Shown here: one piece after another, positions 19,526-27,794 of the stretch
Layout of the letters: each line of letters begins with the position of its first letter
Position numbering within the stretch: the stretch's first letter is position 1
NCBI RefSeq assembly: GCF_963682185.1
Contig: NZ_OY821667.1
Span: forward strand, 372,001-436,000
Length of the DNA stretch: 64,000 nt
Source: an uncultured Cohaesibacter sp.
GTDB lineage: Bacteria > Pseudomonadota > Alphaproteobacteria > Rhizobiales > Cohaesibacteraceae
Reading direction: 5' to 3'
Translations under genes and position numbers: made by a program
Notes under the pieces: model-generated
Told to the model about the DNA's origin: nothing
Database searches by the model: none
What the model saw: only the letters and a program-made list of their open reading frames with translations

Positions 19526-20086
19526 CTAAACCTGCATGATTTCCGCTTCCTTGCTGGAAGCCATCGTGTCGATTTCGGCAACATATTTGTTGGTCAGATC
19601 CTGAATCTCGTCATTGTAAAGACGGACATCATCCTCGCTCATACCGTCTTTTTCGGCCTTCTTGCACATATCCATGCCATCACGACGCACATGGCGCACA
19701 GATACTTTCGCATTCTCGGCATAAGAATGGGCAATTTTGACCATTTCCTGACGACGTTCCTGGTTCAGTTCAGGAATAGGAAGACGAAGCAACTGACCAT
19801 CGGTGACCGGATTGATGCCGATGTTGGACTCACGAATCGCCTTTTCAACAGCGCCAACCATGCCCTTGTCCCAAACTTGGATAGACAGCATGCGCGGCTC
19901 TGGCACGGAAACCGTACCCACCTGATTGATCGGCATGGTCTGGCCATAAGCTTCCACCGTAATAGGGTCCAGAAGAGCCATCGATGCGCGTCCGGTTCTC
20001 AGCCCGGACAATTCTGTTTTCAGAACAGATACAGCCCCCTTCATGCGACGTTCAAGGTCATCAAGATCCAGTTCTTCGGCAGACAT
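19526..20086 (-). CDS. frr: Ribosome recycling factor
   Basis: This 186-aa tRNA-shaped protein works with EF-G to split post-termination ribosomes. The first half carries the conserved [14 protein letters not shown] motif. The long helices of domain I end with [10 protein letters not shown], the normal C-terminus. Its ATG has a GAGG site 7 nt upstream. The order rpsB-tsf-pyrH-frr is almost universal in bacteria. It lies 176 bp downstream of pyrH and about 200 bp upstream of uppS; no intrinsic terminator is visible in either gap. Confidence 0.97.
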   Translation of the reverse strand: MSAEELDLDDLERRMKGAVSVLKTELSGLRTGRASMALLDPITVEAYGQTMPINQVGTVSVPEPRMLSIQVWDKGMVGAVEKAIRESNIGINPVTDGQLLRLPIPELNQERRQEMVKIAHSYAENAKVSVRHVRRDGMDMCKKAEKDGMSEDDVRLYNDEIQDLTNKYVAEIDTMASSKEAEIMQV

Positions 20087-20262
20087 GGTAAAGCCTCTTG
20101 TTTTCTAGTTCGGTTATCATTCCGGGTCTATTCTTAGCTCATGCCCCTCAATGAGGCTCCCCTGAGCAGTTTCCCCCTTGCATGATCTGTGGTCTTTCAT
20201 CCATCCAGCCCGCAGATCAATTTTCTTTCACCGGGCGCAGCATGACACTATCGCCACCTATC

Positions 20263-20982
20263 CTATTGGCCGGAGACGACCGTCGCGCGCCCACGCCCCT
20301 GCAGAATTTCAACAATCCCGTTCGGTTCGTGCAATGAATAAACAATTATCGGGATATTTGCCTCTTGAGCAAGCGCAATCGCAGCTGCATCCATAACCTT
20401 CAGCCCTTGTTTGAGGACTTCTGTATAACTGATCTCATCATAACGGATAGCATCAGGGTTTTTCAGAGGATCCGCCGAGTAAATCCCGTCTACCTGAGTG
20501 CCTTTGAAGACGGCATCACATTGCATTTCGGCTGCGCGCAGGGCTGCGCCCGAATCTGTCGTAACGAACGGATTGCCGGTGCCGGCTGCAAAAAGCACGA
20601 TCTTGCCTTCAGCCAAATAAGCCTTGGCAGCACGCTGGGTAAACTGCTCACAAATCTCGTCCATGGCGATAGCAGACATGGCAATGACAGGAACGTCGAT
20701 GCTCTCAAGCGCGGTGGCCATCGCCAGCACATTCATCACCGTTGCCAGCATGCCCATATGGTCGCCACGGACCCGGTCTCCGCCCTTGGCGGCAACAGAA
20801 ACACCCCGAAAGATGTTGCCACCACCAATAACGACACCAACCTCGGCACCAAGCGCCCGCACATCAGCAATCTCTTGAGCGACGCGCGCCACCATTGTTT
20901 GGTCAATCCCGAAGGACTGTTCCCCCATCAATGCTTCGCCCGACACCTTCAGCAAGACGCGTTTATATTTCAAATTACCCAT
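20263..20982 (-). CDS. pyrH: UMP kinase
   Basis: This enzyme of about 239 aa phosphorylates UMP to UDP in pyrimidine nucleotide synthesis; bacterial PyrH is hexameric and regulated by GTP and UTP. It has the amino-acid-kinase fold, starting KRVLLKVSGEALMG. The GVVIGGGNIFRG glycine loop and the FVTTDSGAALRA region are conserved. The ATG at 20982 (MGNLKYKR) matches the family best; the in-frame GTG at 20994 would add four residues, and ribosome binding sites do not decide the matter. It lies between tsf and frr in the usual order. A 203-bp gap containing a GC-rich inverted repeat separates it from tsf. Confidence 0.96.
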   Translation of the reverse strand: MGNLKYKRVLLKVSGEALMGEQSFGIDQTMVARVAQEIADVRALGAEVGVVIGGGNIFRGVSVAAKGGDRVRGDHMGMLATVMNVLAMATALESIDVPVIAMSAIAMDEICEQFTQRAAKAYLAEGKIVLFAAGTGNPFVTTDSGAALRAAEMQCDAVFKGTQVDGIYSADPLKNPDAIRYDEISYTEVLKQGLKVMDAAAIALAQEANIPIIVYSLHEPNGIVEILQGRGRATVVSGQ

Positions 20983-21116
20983 TCTGTCAGACACCTCGCA
21001 TAGTAAGCTCCTCCGGCTACAGACAAGATAAAGGCAATTGCCTACGCCTCAAAAAAGGGAGCACCCGGCGAGCAGGATCTACAGGCCGGAAGAAAAGCTG
21101 TCTTTGCATACACGAA

Positions 21117-21144
21117 GGGCGCTGGTTCGTCATCCCCAGCGCCC
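21117..21144. repeat. GC-rich inverted repeat between tsf and pyrH
   Basis: GGGCGCTGG (21117-21125) pairs with CCAGCGCCC (21136-21144) across a 10-nt loop. It lies about 54 nt after the tsf stop on the minus strand. No T run follows in the minus direction, so it is not a standard intrinsic terminator. It may stabilise the rpsB-tsf message or act as a processing site. Confidence 0.5.
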
Positions 21145-21197
21145 CTCAAATTTCAGTTTTTCAACCCCGTTGCAAGGCAAATAGGGCTATTTGCGAA

Positions 21198-22118
21198 TTA
21201 GTTACCGGCAGCAGCGGCAACTTCAGCAGCAAAGTCTTCTTCTTTCTTCTCGATGCCTTCGCCAAGAGCGAAGCGAGCGAAGGAAACCAGTTTGATTGGC
21301 GCGCCGACTTCTTTTTCAGCGTTTTTGATAGCCTGTTCAACGGTGTTTTCGCCATCGATAACGAAGGTCTGCTTGAGCAGAACAACTTCTTCGAAGAATT
21401 TGCGCATACGACCTTCAACCATCTTTTCGATGATGTTGTCCGGTTTGCCAGACGCTTTAGCCTGTTCGGAGAACACAGCTTTTTCGCGTTCGATAGCAGT
21501 AGGATCAACTTCTTCGGTGGTTGCAGCCAGCGGGTTGGTTGCTGCGATGTGCATGGCAACCTGCTTGCCAAGCGCTTCGAGCTTCTCTGCATCGCCTTCG
21601 GATTCCAGAGCAACCAGAACGCCAAGACGTCCAAGGCCAGGAGCCGTAGCGGAGTGCATGTAGGAAGCAACAACGCCCTTGTCTACGCTAAGAACCGTGC
21701 CACGACGCAGGTTCATGTTTTCACCGATGGTTGCAACAGCGTTGGTGATGGTTTCTTCAACCGTGCCACCGCCAGGATATTGTGCAGCCAGAATGTCTTC
21801 CAGTTTATCGCCAGCTTCAACAACGACAGATGCGATGTTGCGAGCCAGTTCCTGGAACTGTTCGTTACGGGAAACGAAGTCGGTTTCGGCATTAACCTCT
21901 GCAAGAGCAGCCTTATTGCCTTCGCCAGCAATAGCAATCAGCCCTTCAGCGGCAACACGACCGGATTTTTTCGCAGCTTTCGCCAAGCCTTTGGTGCGCA
22001 ACCAGTCGATTGCGGCTTCCATATCACCGTCGGTTTCGCCCAGGGCCTTTTTGCAGTCCATCATGCCCGCGCCGGAAACTTCGCGGAGCTCTTTAACCAT
22101 TGATGCTGTAATCGCCAT
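21198..22118 (-). CDS. tsf: Translation elongation factor Ts
   Basis: This 306-aa protein exchanges GDP for GTP on EF-Tu. The N-terminal UBA-like domain contains [19 protein letters not shown], followed by the core motif [13 protein letters not shown] and two dimerisation subdomains. The frame runs upstream to 22184, but the ATG at 22118 (MAITASMV) has a GAGG site about 5 nt upstream and the usual N-terminus. It follows rpsB by 178 bp and is presumably co-transcribed from the rpsB promoter. Confidence 0.97.
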   Translation of the reverse strand: MAITASMVKELREVSGAGMMDCKKALGETDGDMEAAIDWLRTKGLAKAAKKSGRVAAEGLIAIAGEGNKAALAEVNAETDFVSRNEQFQELARNIASVVVEAGDKLEDILAAQYPGGGTVEETITNAVATIGENMNLRRGTVLSVDKGVVASYMHSATAPGLGRLGVLVALESEGDAEKLEALGKQVAMHIAATNPLAATTEEVDPTAIEREKAVFSEQAKASGKPDNIIEKMVEGRMRKFFEEVVLLKQTFVIDGENTVEQAIKNAEKEVGAPIKLVSFARFALGEGIEKKEEDFAAEVAAAAGN

Positions 22119-22295
22119 TGCAGCCTCACGTCCTTTATCAAACAAGCCAGAAGCCGCCCGAACGATCCCGGGCGGCCATTTCAATCATATCAGGGCAAAG
22201 CCCTCAAATCTTATTTCTGAAGCACTCGATTTCCCAGAAAGCTGACAGGCTTTCAAGACAGGAATATGTAAGCGCCCTCGCCTTTAAGCAGATGC

Positions 22296-23105
22296 TTATT
22301 CGGCTTTTTCTTCAGCAGCGGCTTCAGGAGCAGCAGCTTCTTCACCGTCTTCGTCATCCAGAGCGGCTTCAAGCAGGCCATCTTCGGATTCGCCAAGATC
22401 AATGCCAACATCGCCAGCAGAACGGGAGATACCATCGATGGCAGCAGCAACGATCATGTCGCAGTAAAGAGAGATAGCGCGGGAAGCGTCATCGTTACCC
22501 GGAACCGGGAAGTCGATGCCATCAGGATCGCAGTTGGTATCAACAACAGCAGCAACAGGAATACCCAGACGGCGGGCTTCATGAATTGCGATGTCTTCCT
22601 TGTTGGTATCAATCACGAAGATCAGGTCAGGCACACCGCCCATATCCTTGATACCGCCCAGAGCGCGTTCCAGTTTATCGCGTTCGCGGGTCAGGGTCAG
22701 GCGTTCTTTCTTGGTGAAGCCTTTGCCTTCGCCTTCAAGCAGCTCGTCGAGCTTGCGCAGGCGCTGGATGGACTGGGTGATGGTCTTCCAGTTGGTCAGC
22801 ATGCCGCCGAGCCAACGGGAGTTCACATAATACTGGGCAGCAGCTTTAGCTGCTTCAGCAACAGGACCAGAAGCCTGACGCTTGGTGCCAACGATCAGAA
22901 CGCGACCGCCACGAGCAACGGTATCAGACACAGCTTTCAGAGCTTCGTTCATCAGAGGAACGGTCTGGGACAGGTCGATGATATGGATGTTGTTGCGAGC
23001 GCCGAAAATGTATTTGCCCATTTTCGGGTTCCAGCGGTGGGTCTGGTGACCAAAATGCACACCTGCTTCAAGCAGCGAGCGCATGGATACTTCAGGAAGT
23101 GCCAT
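22296..23105 (-). CDS. rpsB: 30S ribosomal protein S2
   Basis: This 269-aa protein is a small-subunit ribosomal protein needed for S1 docking. The N-terminus has the [15 protein letters not shown] signature, and the second signature [22 protein letters not shown]-like region is intact. Compared with the E. coli protein of about 241 aa it has a C-terminal acidic Ala/Glu-rich tail of roughly 30 residues, common in alphaproteobacteria. The ATG is preceded by AAAGGA. A well-formed promoter lies about 120 bp upstream, so the operon rpsB-tsf begins here. S2 often represses its own operon through the leader; whether this leader does so cannot be told. Confidence 0.97.
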   Translation of the reverse strand: MALPEVSMRSLLEAGVHFGHQTHRWNPKMGKYIFGARNNIHIIDLSQTVPLMNEALKAVSDTVARGGRVLIVGTKRQASGPVAEAAKAAAQYYVNSRWLGGMLTNWKTITQSIQRLRKLDELLEGEGKGFTKKERLTLTRERDKLERALGGIKDMGGVPDLIFVIDTNKEDIAIHEARRLGIPVAAVVDTNCDPDGIDFPVPGNDDASRAISLYCDMIVAAAIDGISRSAGDVGIDLGESEDGLLEAALDDEDGEEAAAPEAAAEEKAE

Positions 23106-23221
23106 GTAAAATTTCCTTTACCGGTTTAACCTCTGCGGGATGTGGCCAAAATGGGCACCGGATGGATGTCAGCACATTTCTCCATGCTGCCACCCTGCTC
23201 CCGCATGTGGATTCGAGGGTG

Positions 23222-23250
23222 CTTATAGGCGCTAACTTTCAGGAATGCAA
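23222..23250 (-). promoter_or_regulatory. Promoter of the rpsB-tsf operon
   Basis: On the minus strand TTGCAT (-35) and TATAAG (-10) are separated by exactly 17 nt. The predicted start near 23215 gives a leader of about 110 nt before the rpsB ATG. The rest of the 308-bp gap to 23413 holds a weaker plus-strand candidate, TTGATA (23318-23323)-N17-TAAGCT, for the secreted-protein gene. Confidence 0.7.
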
Positions 23251-23413
23251 GCCGCAAGGCCGCCTTTTCTGGGGAATGGCCGCTTATCGGGCACCATAAA
23301 AGCAGAACAGGTCACCCTTGATATATGCAATTCTTCGCAATAAGCTTATGCGATATTGGAATGATCTGCACATCAAACCCTCAACCAGCTCAAGTCTCAG
23401 GAACTGAATCGCG

Positions 23414-23719
23414 ATGCATAGCAGGCTCATCCTTGCACTCAGCCTTATCATGATCGCCCTGTTAGCCCCAAGGGCTGCAACGGCCGATCCGGCTCCCTGT
23501 CGCCAGAAATATGACGCCTATCTATCCAATCTGGACAAGGCCTCCGATGTGGTATCGACAATTCTGAAGCAAGACAGCAGTTGCCTTGAAGCCAGCAATG
23601 ACTGCGAGCGCTGCACCCGTCTTGATGACGGCACCCTTTCCTGCCCCCCCATTGGCTTCACTTGCACGCCAGGCACAAGCGTCTGCACAAGACGCGCACC
23701 ATCTCAACCAGCGGAATAG
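23414..23719 (+). CDS. Small secreted cysteine-rich protein, unknown function
   Basis: This 101-aa protein is not one I recognise. It begins with a clear signal peptide (residues 1-24, hydrophobic core LILALSLIMIALLA, cleavage after AATA). The mature part of about 77 residues has seven cysteines (29, 57, 64, 67, 77, 84, 91). Six lie in the last 50 residues, which suggests a disulfide-stabilised periplasmic or extracellular fold; the CERC pair also resembles a metal or redox site. The ATG has an AGGA site at a long spacing (about 11 nt), so translation may be weak. It is convergent with the AraC gene only 7 bp away and divergent from rpsB. Codon use looks normal for the window. Confidence 0.65.
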   Translation: MHSRLILALSLIMIALLAPRAATADPAPCRQKYDAYLSNLDKASDVVSTILKQDSSCLEASNDCERCTRLDDGTLSCPPIGFTCTPGTSVCTRRAPSQPAE

Positions 23720-23726
23720 AGAGCGC

Positions 23727-24590
23727 TTAAGCGACAGCCTTTCGGAAGCTGGCAGGTGTCACCCCCGTTCCGGCCTTGAAGCTGCGTGTAAAATGGCTCT
23801 GACTGGAAAAACCACAGGCATCAGCAACTTGCGCCAGAGGCTCCCCGGCGCGCATCAGATGCTTGGCCCGCTCCACACGCCGATGGGCAACAAACAGACT
23901 GGGCGAGACCCCACAGGTCTGTTTGAAGCTCCTTTGCAAGTGAAACTCGCTCAAATCCGCAATGCCTGCAAGATCACGCAAACGGATCACCTGATCGAGA
24001 TTCTCTTCGATATAGTCAGCCAGTTTGCGCTTCACTGAGATCGAAAGGCCTCCGCGGATCGGCTTGACCAACTGACCATGAAACCGCTTTTGCAAAAGGA
24101 CCTCCGCGATCAACTCGACCATAGCCTCTTCTGCGCCCATCGCATTGCCAGCGCAGGTTTCACCAAAAAGACGTGAAAAGGGAACGATGAGTCCTTCCGG
24201 CTTGGCATAGGTGACATCAGCCAATTCGATCTGGCGTCCGTCCCGATCCATCATCTCGCTATAACAGCGCCGCAATTCTTCGTCAGGCAGATAGAGATGC
24301 ATCATGGTCAGCGGGCCATTGACCTCCCATTCCGAGCTTTGCCCCTGCGGGAAAATACAAACCGCTCCCGGCCAGCCGCGCACCGGCTTCTGATCGACGC
24401 GCCAGACATCCTGTCCGTTTCGCACATACATGCTGAAGGCATGCCCTTGCAGCTCATCATAATTCACATGGTCTTCCCGGTTGCTCCAGATCGCACAAGA
24501 GCGCCCAAAACCGAGATCAAGGCTGCCGTGCCTGATCGCGGTTGAACTGTCTTGCAGAAATCCGAAAACGGAATGATCCTTTGAGTGCAT
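23727..24590 (-). CDS. AraC-family transcriptional regulator
   Basis: This 287-aa protein has an N-terminal cupin-like sensing domain (about 1-170) and a C-terminal AraC/XylS DNA-binding domain with two helix-turn-helix units, starting near RLRDLAGIADLSEFHLQRSF. The second-unit signature ACGFSSQSHFTRSFKAGTGVTP is complete. It is divergently transcribed from the DMT transporter gene with 176 bp between them. The usual inference is that it controls that exporter in response to a small molecule. The ATG at 24590 has no strong ribosome binding site. The ligand is unknown. Confidence 0.88.
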   Translation of the reverse strand: MHSKDHSVFGFLQDSSTAIRHGSLDLGFGRSCAIWSNREDHVNYDELQGHAFSMYVRNGQDVWRVDQKPVRGWPGAVCIFPQGQSSEWEVNGPLTMMHLYLPDEELRRCYSEMMDRDGRQIELADVTYAKPEGLIVPFSRLFGETCAGNAMGAEEAMVELIAEVLLQKRFHGQLVKPIRGGLSISVKRKLADYIEENLDQVIRLRDLAGIADLSEFHLQRSFKQTCGVSPSLFVAHRRVERAKHLMRAGEPLAQVADACGFSSQSHFTRSFKAGTGVTPASFRKAVA

Positions 24591-24766
24591 GGAATGAAAA
24601 CCGAAAAGATACGAGATAAAGCTGAGGTGTTAGGCCGACTTATAGCACCAGCTCCTGCCGCCAACAATCACCATGTGACAGCCCCGATGCACTTCACCGC
24701 AAGATTATGCAAAAGCGGAACCAACGAAACCGTTAGACCGAAAGTTCAACAATAAAGGTTTCAGTC

Positions 24767-25702
24767 ATGATCCCGTTTCTTCTCGTAACAACAGTTTTGA
24801 TCTGGGGAACCACTTGGTTCGCCATCGCTCTGCAAGCAGGTCCGGTTCCGGCTCTGGTTTCCATTTTCTATCGCTTCGGCGTCGCTGGCGTGCTGTTTGT
24901 GGCAGGTCTTGCCCTGTCTGGCCGTCTTCGCCTGCCGCGCAAGGATCATCAAATCTGGCTAGTTGCACAGGCTCTCTGCTTGTTCAGCCTGAATTTCATC
25001 TGCTTCTACTATGCCGTCCGATATATCCCGTCGGGTCTGGAATCCGTTATCTTCTCGATGGCGACCATCTTCAACGCCATCAATGCCCGCATTTTCTACA
25101 AAGACAGAATCACCAAACAGGTGGTTCTTGCCAGCATTCTGGGCATCTGTGGTCTTGTTCTGCTGTTCGGCCGCGATGTCTTTTCAAGTAGCGGCACGGA
25201 AGCCCTCACCGGCGCGGGCCTTGCCATGCTCGGAACGCTGTTCTTTTCTTTCGGTAACATGGTCTCTCGCCGCAATAGCCAAATGGGCATCTCTCCCATC
25301 ACTGCAAACGCCTGGGGCATGTGCTACGGCGCCCTCATCCTGCTGGCTCTGATCACAGTGACAGGCACCCCGATTGTCGCACCGGCAGACGTGACCTATC
25401 TTGGAGCCCTGCTCTATCTTGCGATTTTCGGCTCCATCGTTGCCTTCACCACCTACCTCATTCTGGTAGCGCGCATAGGTTCGGCCAAAGCGGCTTACAT
25501 GACGGTGCTCTTTCCAATCATCGCACTTGCCATTTCCACCCTGTTCGAAGGGTATGTCTGGCATTGGACATCGGTTCTGGGGCTCATACTGGCGCTGACC
25601 GGCAACATCATCATGTTCGCACCAAAGAAGACCAAACCGGATGCCTCGGCCCCAAGCCCTGCGAAAGTAGAGCTTAGTGACACGGCCTCCGCGGCAAGCT
25701 GA
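24767..25702 (+). CDS. DMT-superfamily (EamA) transporter
   Basis: This 311-aa inner-membrane protein has ten predicted membrane helices in two EamA repeats (about 5-130 and 150-285). The first opens with the family motif TTVLIWGTTWFAI. Members export amino acids, metabolites or drugs; the substrate cannot be assigned. The ATG at 24767 has AAGG 8-9 nt upstream. The last 25 residues are a soluble Pro/Ala-rich tail. It faces the AraC regulator, a common regulator-exporter pair, and is convergent with the following epimerase gene 11 bp away. Confidence 0.9.
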   Translation: MIPFLLVTTVLIWGTTWFAIALQAGPVPALVSIFYRFGVAGVLFVAGLALSGRLRLPRKDHQIWLVAQALCLFSLNFICFYYAVRYIPSGLESVIFSMATIFNAINARIFYKDRITKQVVLASILGICGLVLLFGRDVFSSSGTEALTGAGLAMLGTLFFSFGNMVSRRNSQMGISPITANAWGMCYGALILLALITVTGTPIVAPADVTYLGALLYLAIFGSIVAFTTYLILVARIGSAKAAYMTVLFPIIALAISTLFEGYVWHWTSVLGLILALTGNIIMFAPKKTKPDASAPSPAKVELSDTASAAS

Positions 25703-25713
25703 CCCTAAAACGG

Positions 25714-26700
25714 CTATCCTTTCCGCTCCGGCAAGCAGCCAACGGAGCCCAGCGTCGCGCGCAAGGCCTCAACAAGGTCCGTGCGCGGCTCCTTCCCCAG
25801 CAAGCTGACAAGACGTTCATTGTCAAGCCGCATGGAATGGCGCCACAAGGGTTCGATTTCCGAAGCCTCACGAGCGAAGGGAACGAGCGGGCTTGCCAGA
25901 CGCATCAGCCACCAGGGAAAGGCCCGCACTGCAAGCCTACGCCCCAACACAGCCTCGAGCCCATCAATCAAACCACGTCCTGAACGATCCCAATAGCCTT
26001 CAAAGGGAATGTCTTCAAATGGGGCCAGCGCACTTTGTTTTTCGAGCAATAGAGCAACCGCTTCCGCCACATCAGGAAGATATGACCAGCTATGGCCGGC
26101 TCCCCGCGCGACATTTGTTACCGCCTTCAAAGGACGCCCCGGCTTTATCATCGCTTGAGTGAACCAGCTTGATCGCGCCCCAGGACCAAAATAGTCGCCA
26201 GCCCGCACAATGAGGCTGGGCACCTGAGGAGCAGCGTCTTTTAAACGCTCTTCGAGTGCGATGCGAACCTGCCCCTTGCGAGACCGCCCGGTTTGAGGGC
26301 AGCCGCTGCGCACCACCGGCGTCAATTCAGGGTCGAAATTATAAACCGTTCCGGGCAGCACAATCCGTGCCCCATTGGCTAGTGCGGCCGCAATAGTGTT
26401 ATCGATCATCGGCAACACAAGCTCTTCCCATTTGCGATAGCCGGGTGGATTGACAGCATGCACAATCACATCGGCCCCGTGCGCTGCGGCGAGCACATCC
26501 GAAGCGCTCATGGCATCGCCCTTGCACCACTCTACGCCGTCAATACCACTTCTCTTCGCCGCTTCAAGGTCCCGCGCCATGCTACGCACCAACCAGCCAT
26601 GTGCGACCAACGCGCTGGCAATCGCCCCACCAATCCCACCGGTAGCGCCAAGAACCAGCGCAACCCGGACCTTGGGTTCGCCATTCATTTCTTTATCCAT
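25714..26700 (-). CDS. NAD(P)-dependent epimerase/dehydratase-like protein (extended SDR)
   Basis: This 328-aa protein has a Rossmann fold with the nucleotide motif LGATGGIGGAI at residues 17-27. A region near residues 140-170 contains GTVYNFD, but I do not see a standard YxxxK catalytic pair. It therefore resembles atypical extended SDRs (NmrA or sugar-epimerase-like) that may bind rather than turn over substrate. The ATG at 26700 has GGAG 7 nt upstream. It is divergent from the LysR gene (115-bp spacer), so that regulator probably controls it. The substrate is unknown. Confidence 0.85.
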   Translation of the reverse strand: MDKEMNGEPKVRVALVLGATGGIGGAIASALVAHGWLVRSMARDLEAAKRSGIDGVEWCKGDAMSASDVLAAAHGADVIVHAVNPPGYRKWEELVLPMIDNTIAAALANGARIVLPGTVYNFDPELTPVVRSGCPQTGRSRKGQVRIALEERLKDAAPQVPSLIVRAGDYFGPGARSSWFTQAMIKPGRPLKAVTNVARGAGHSWSYLPDVAEAVALLLEKQSALAPFEDIPFEGYWDRSGRGLIDGLEAVLGRRLAVRAFPWWLMRLASPLVPFAREASEIEPLWRHSMRLDNERLVSLLGKEPRTDLVEALRATLGSVGCLPERKG

Positions 26701-26815
26701 CCGTCATCTCCGCATTGGTCTCAAATGAGCGTCTGAATTGCAGCCGCTCTCTATCGCCAAAGACTGACGCCCTTTTGATAGAAAAGAAATTGCCAATTAT
26801 CTTTCAGGTGCTAGT

Positions 26816-27709
26816 ATGATTTTTATGAGCAAGGATATTTCATGGGATGATCAACGCTGCTTTCTTGCAGTCCTCGAAGAAGGCAGCCTTTCGGCGGCAG
26901 CCCGCAAGCTTGGCGTTTCACAACCGACTGTCAGAGCCCGGATTTCATCTCTTGAAGAGAGTTTGGGCACACCGCTTTTCACCCGTTCGGTCAACGGCCT
27001 CGCCCCAACGGAAACCGCAAGAGAGCTACACAAAAGCGCCAAGGCGATGGCAATGGCTTCAGCTGACTTCATCCGCAAAGCATCGGCCCCACCCGACGCC
27101 ATTGCAGGCACGGTCCGCCTTTCGGTTCCCGAGGTCATGGGCACAGAGGTCATTCCCACGATGCTTGCCACACTGCAAGACCGACATCCTGCCATTCATA
27201 TCGAATTGGAACTGAGCAACAAGCCCGCCGACATTCTTCAGCAGGAAGTTGACCTTGCGGTTCGAACAGTGCAACCGAAACAGGAAGCGCTCGTCGCCCG
27301 CAAGGTGGCATCAATACCCTTGGGCTTTTTCGCAAGCCCCGCCTACCTTGCCAAGCATGGCACGCCTCTATCCATGGAAGATCTGTCAAGGCACCACTTC
27401 GTTGGCCCGGATCGCAGTTTGAGCGACCTCGCGCTTGCGAAAAAGCTGGGCCTAAGCAAAACAACGGCAAAAATTGCTCTGGCAACCGACAGCCATCCAG
27501 CGCAATTGGCCGCAGCACGGGCCGGCCTTGGCATCGCCGTCATTCAGGTTCCTTTCGGGAGCCGCCATTCAGATCTGGTGCATATCCTGAAGGATCAAAG
27601 CGTCTACGCGCTCGACACATGGGTCGTAACGCACGAAAACCTGCGTGCCGTGCCACGCATCAGAGCAGTGTTCGATTGTCTGGTGGAAGGTTTCACCCAT
27701 TATCGCTAG
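26816..27709 (+). CDS. LysR-family transcriptional regulator
   Basis: This 297-aa protein has the N-terminal LysR winged helix-turn-helix (AVLEEGSLSAAARKLGVSQPTVRARI, given here as a motif span at residues 17-42) and a C-terminal effector-binding domain with two periplasmic-binding-like lobes. The ATG at 26816 has AGGTG 5 nt upstream; ATG 26825 is too far from it. It is divergent from the epimerase-like gene, its likely target together with its own promoter. LysR proteins normally bind in such a shared spacer and respond to a co-inducer. The co-inducer is unknown. The gene ends 86 bp from the dnaE stop, convergent with it. Confidence 0.9.
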   Translation: MIFMSKDISWDDQRCFLAVLEEGSLSAAARKLGVSQPTVRARISSLEESLGTPLFTRSVNGLAPTETARELHKSAKAMAMASADFIRKASAPPDAIAGTVRLSVPEVMGTEVIPTMLATLQDRHPAIHIELELSNKPADILQQEVDLAVRTVQPKQEALVARKVASIPLGFFASPAYLAKHGTPLSMEDLSRHHFVGPDRSLSDLALAKKLGLSKTTAKIALATDSHPAQLAAARAGLGIAVIQVPFGSRHSDLVHILKDQSVYALDTWVVTHENLRAVPRIRAVFDCLVEGFTHYR

Positions 27710-27794
27710 ACGCTTGCGCCCTAGCAATCCTCAAAGCCACGCTCTTCAGACCGGAGACGAAACCACTTCATTGCTTCGCCAACCAAGAGCCACT

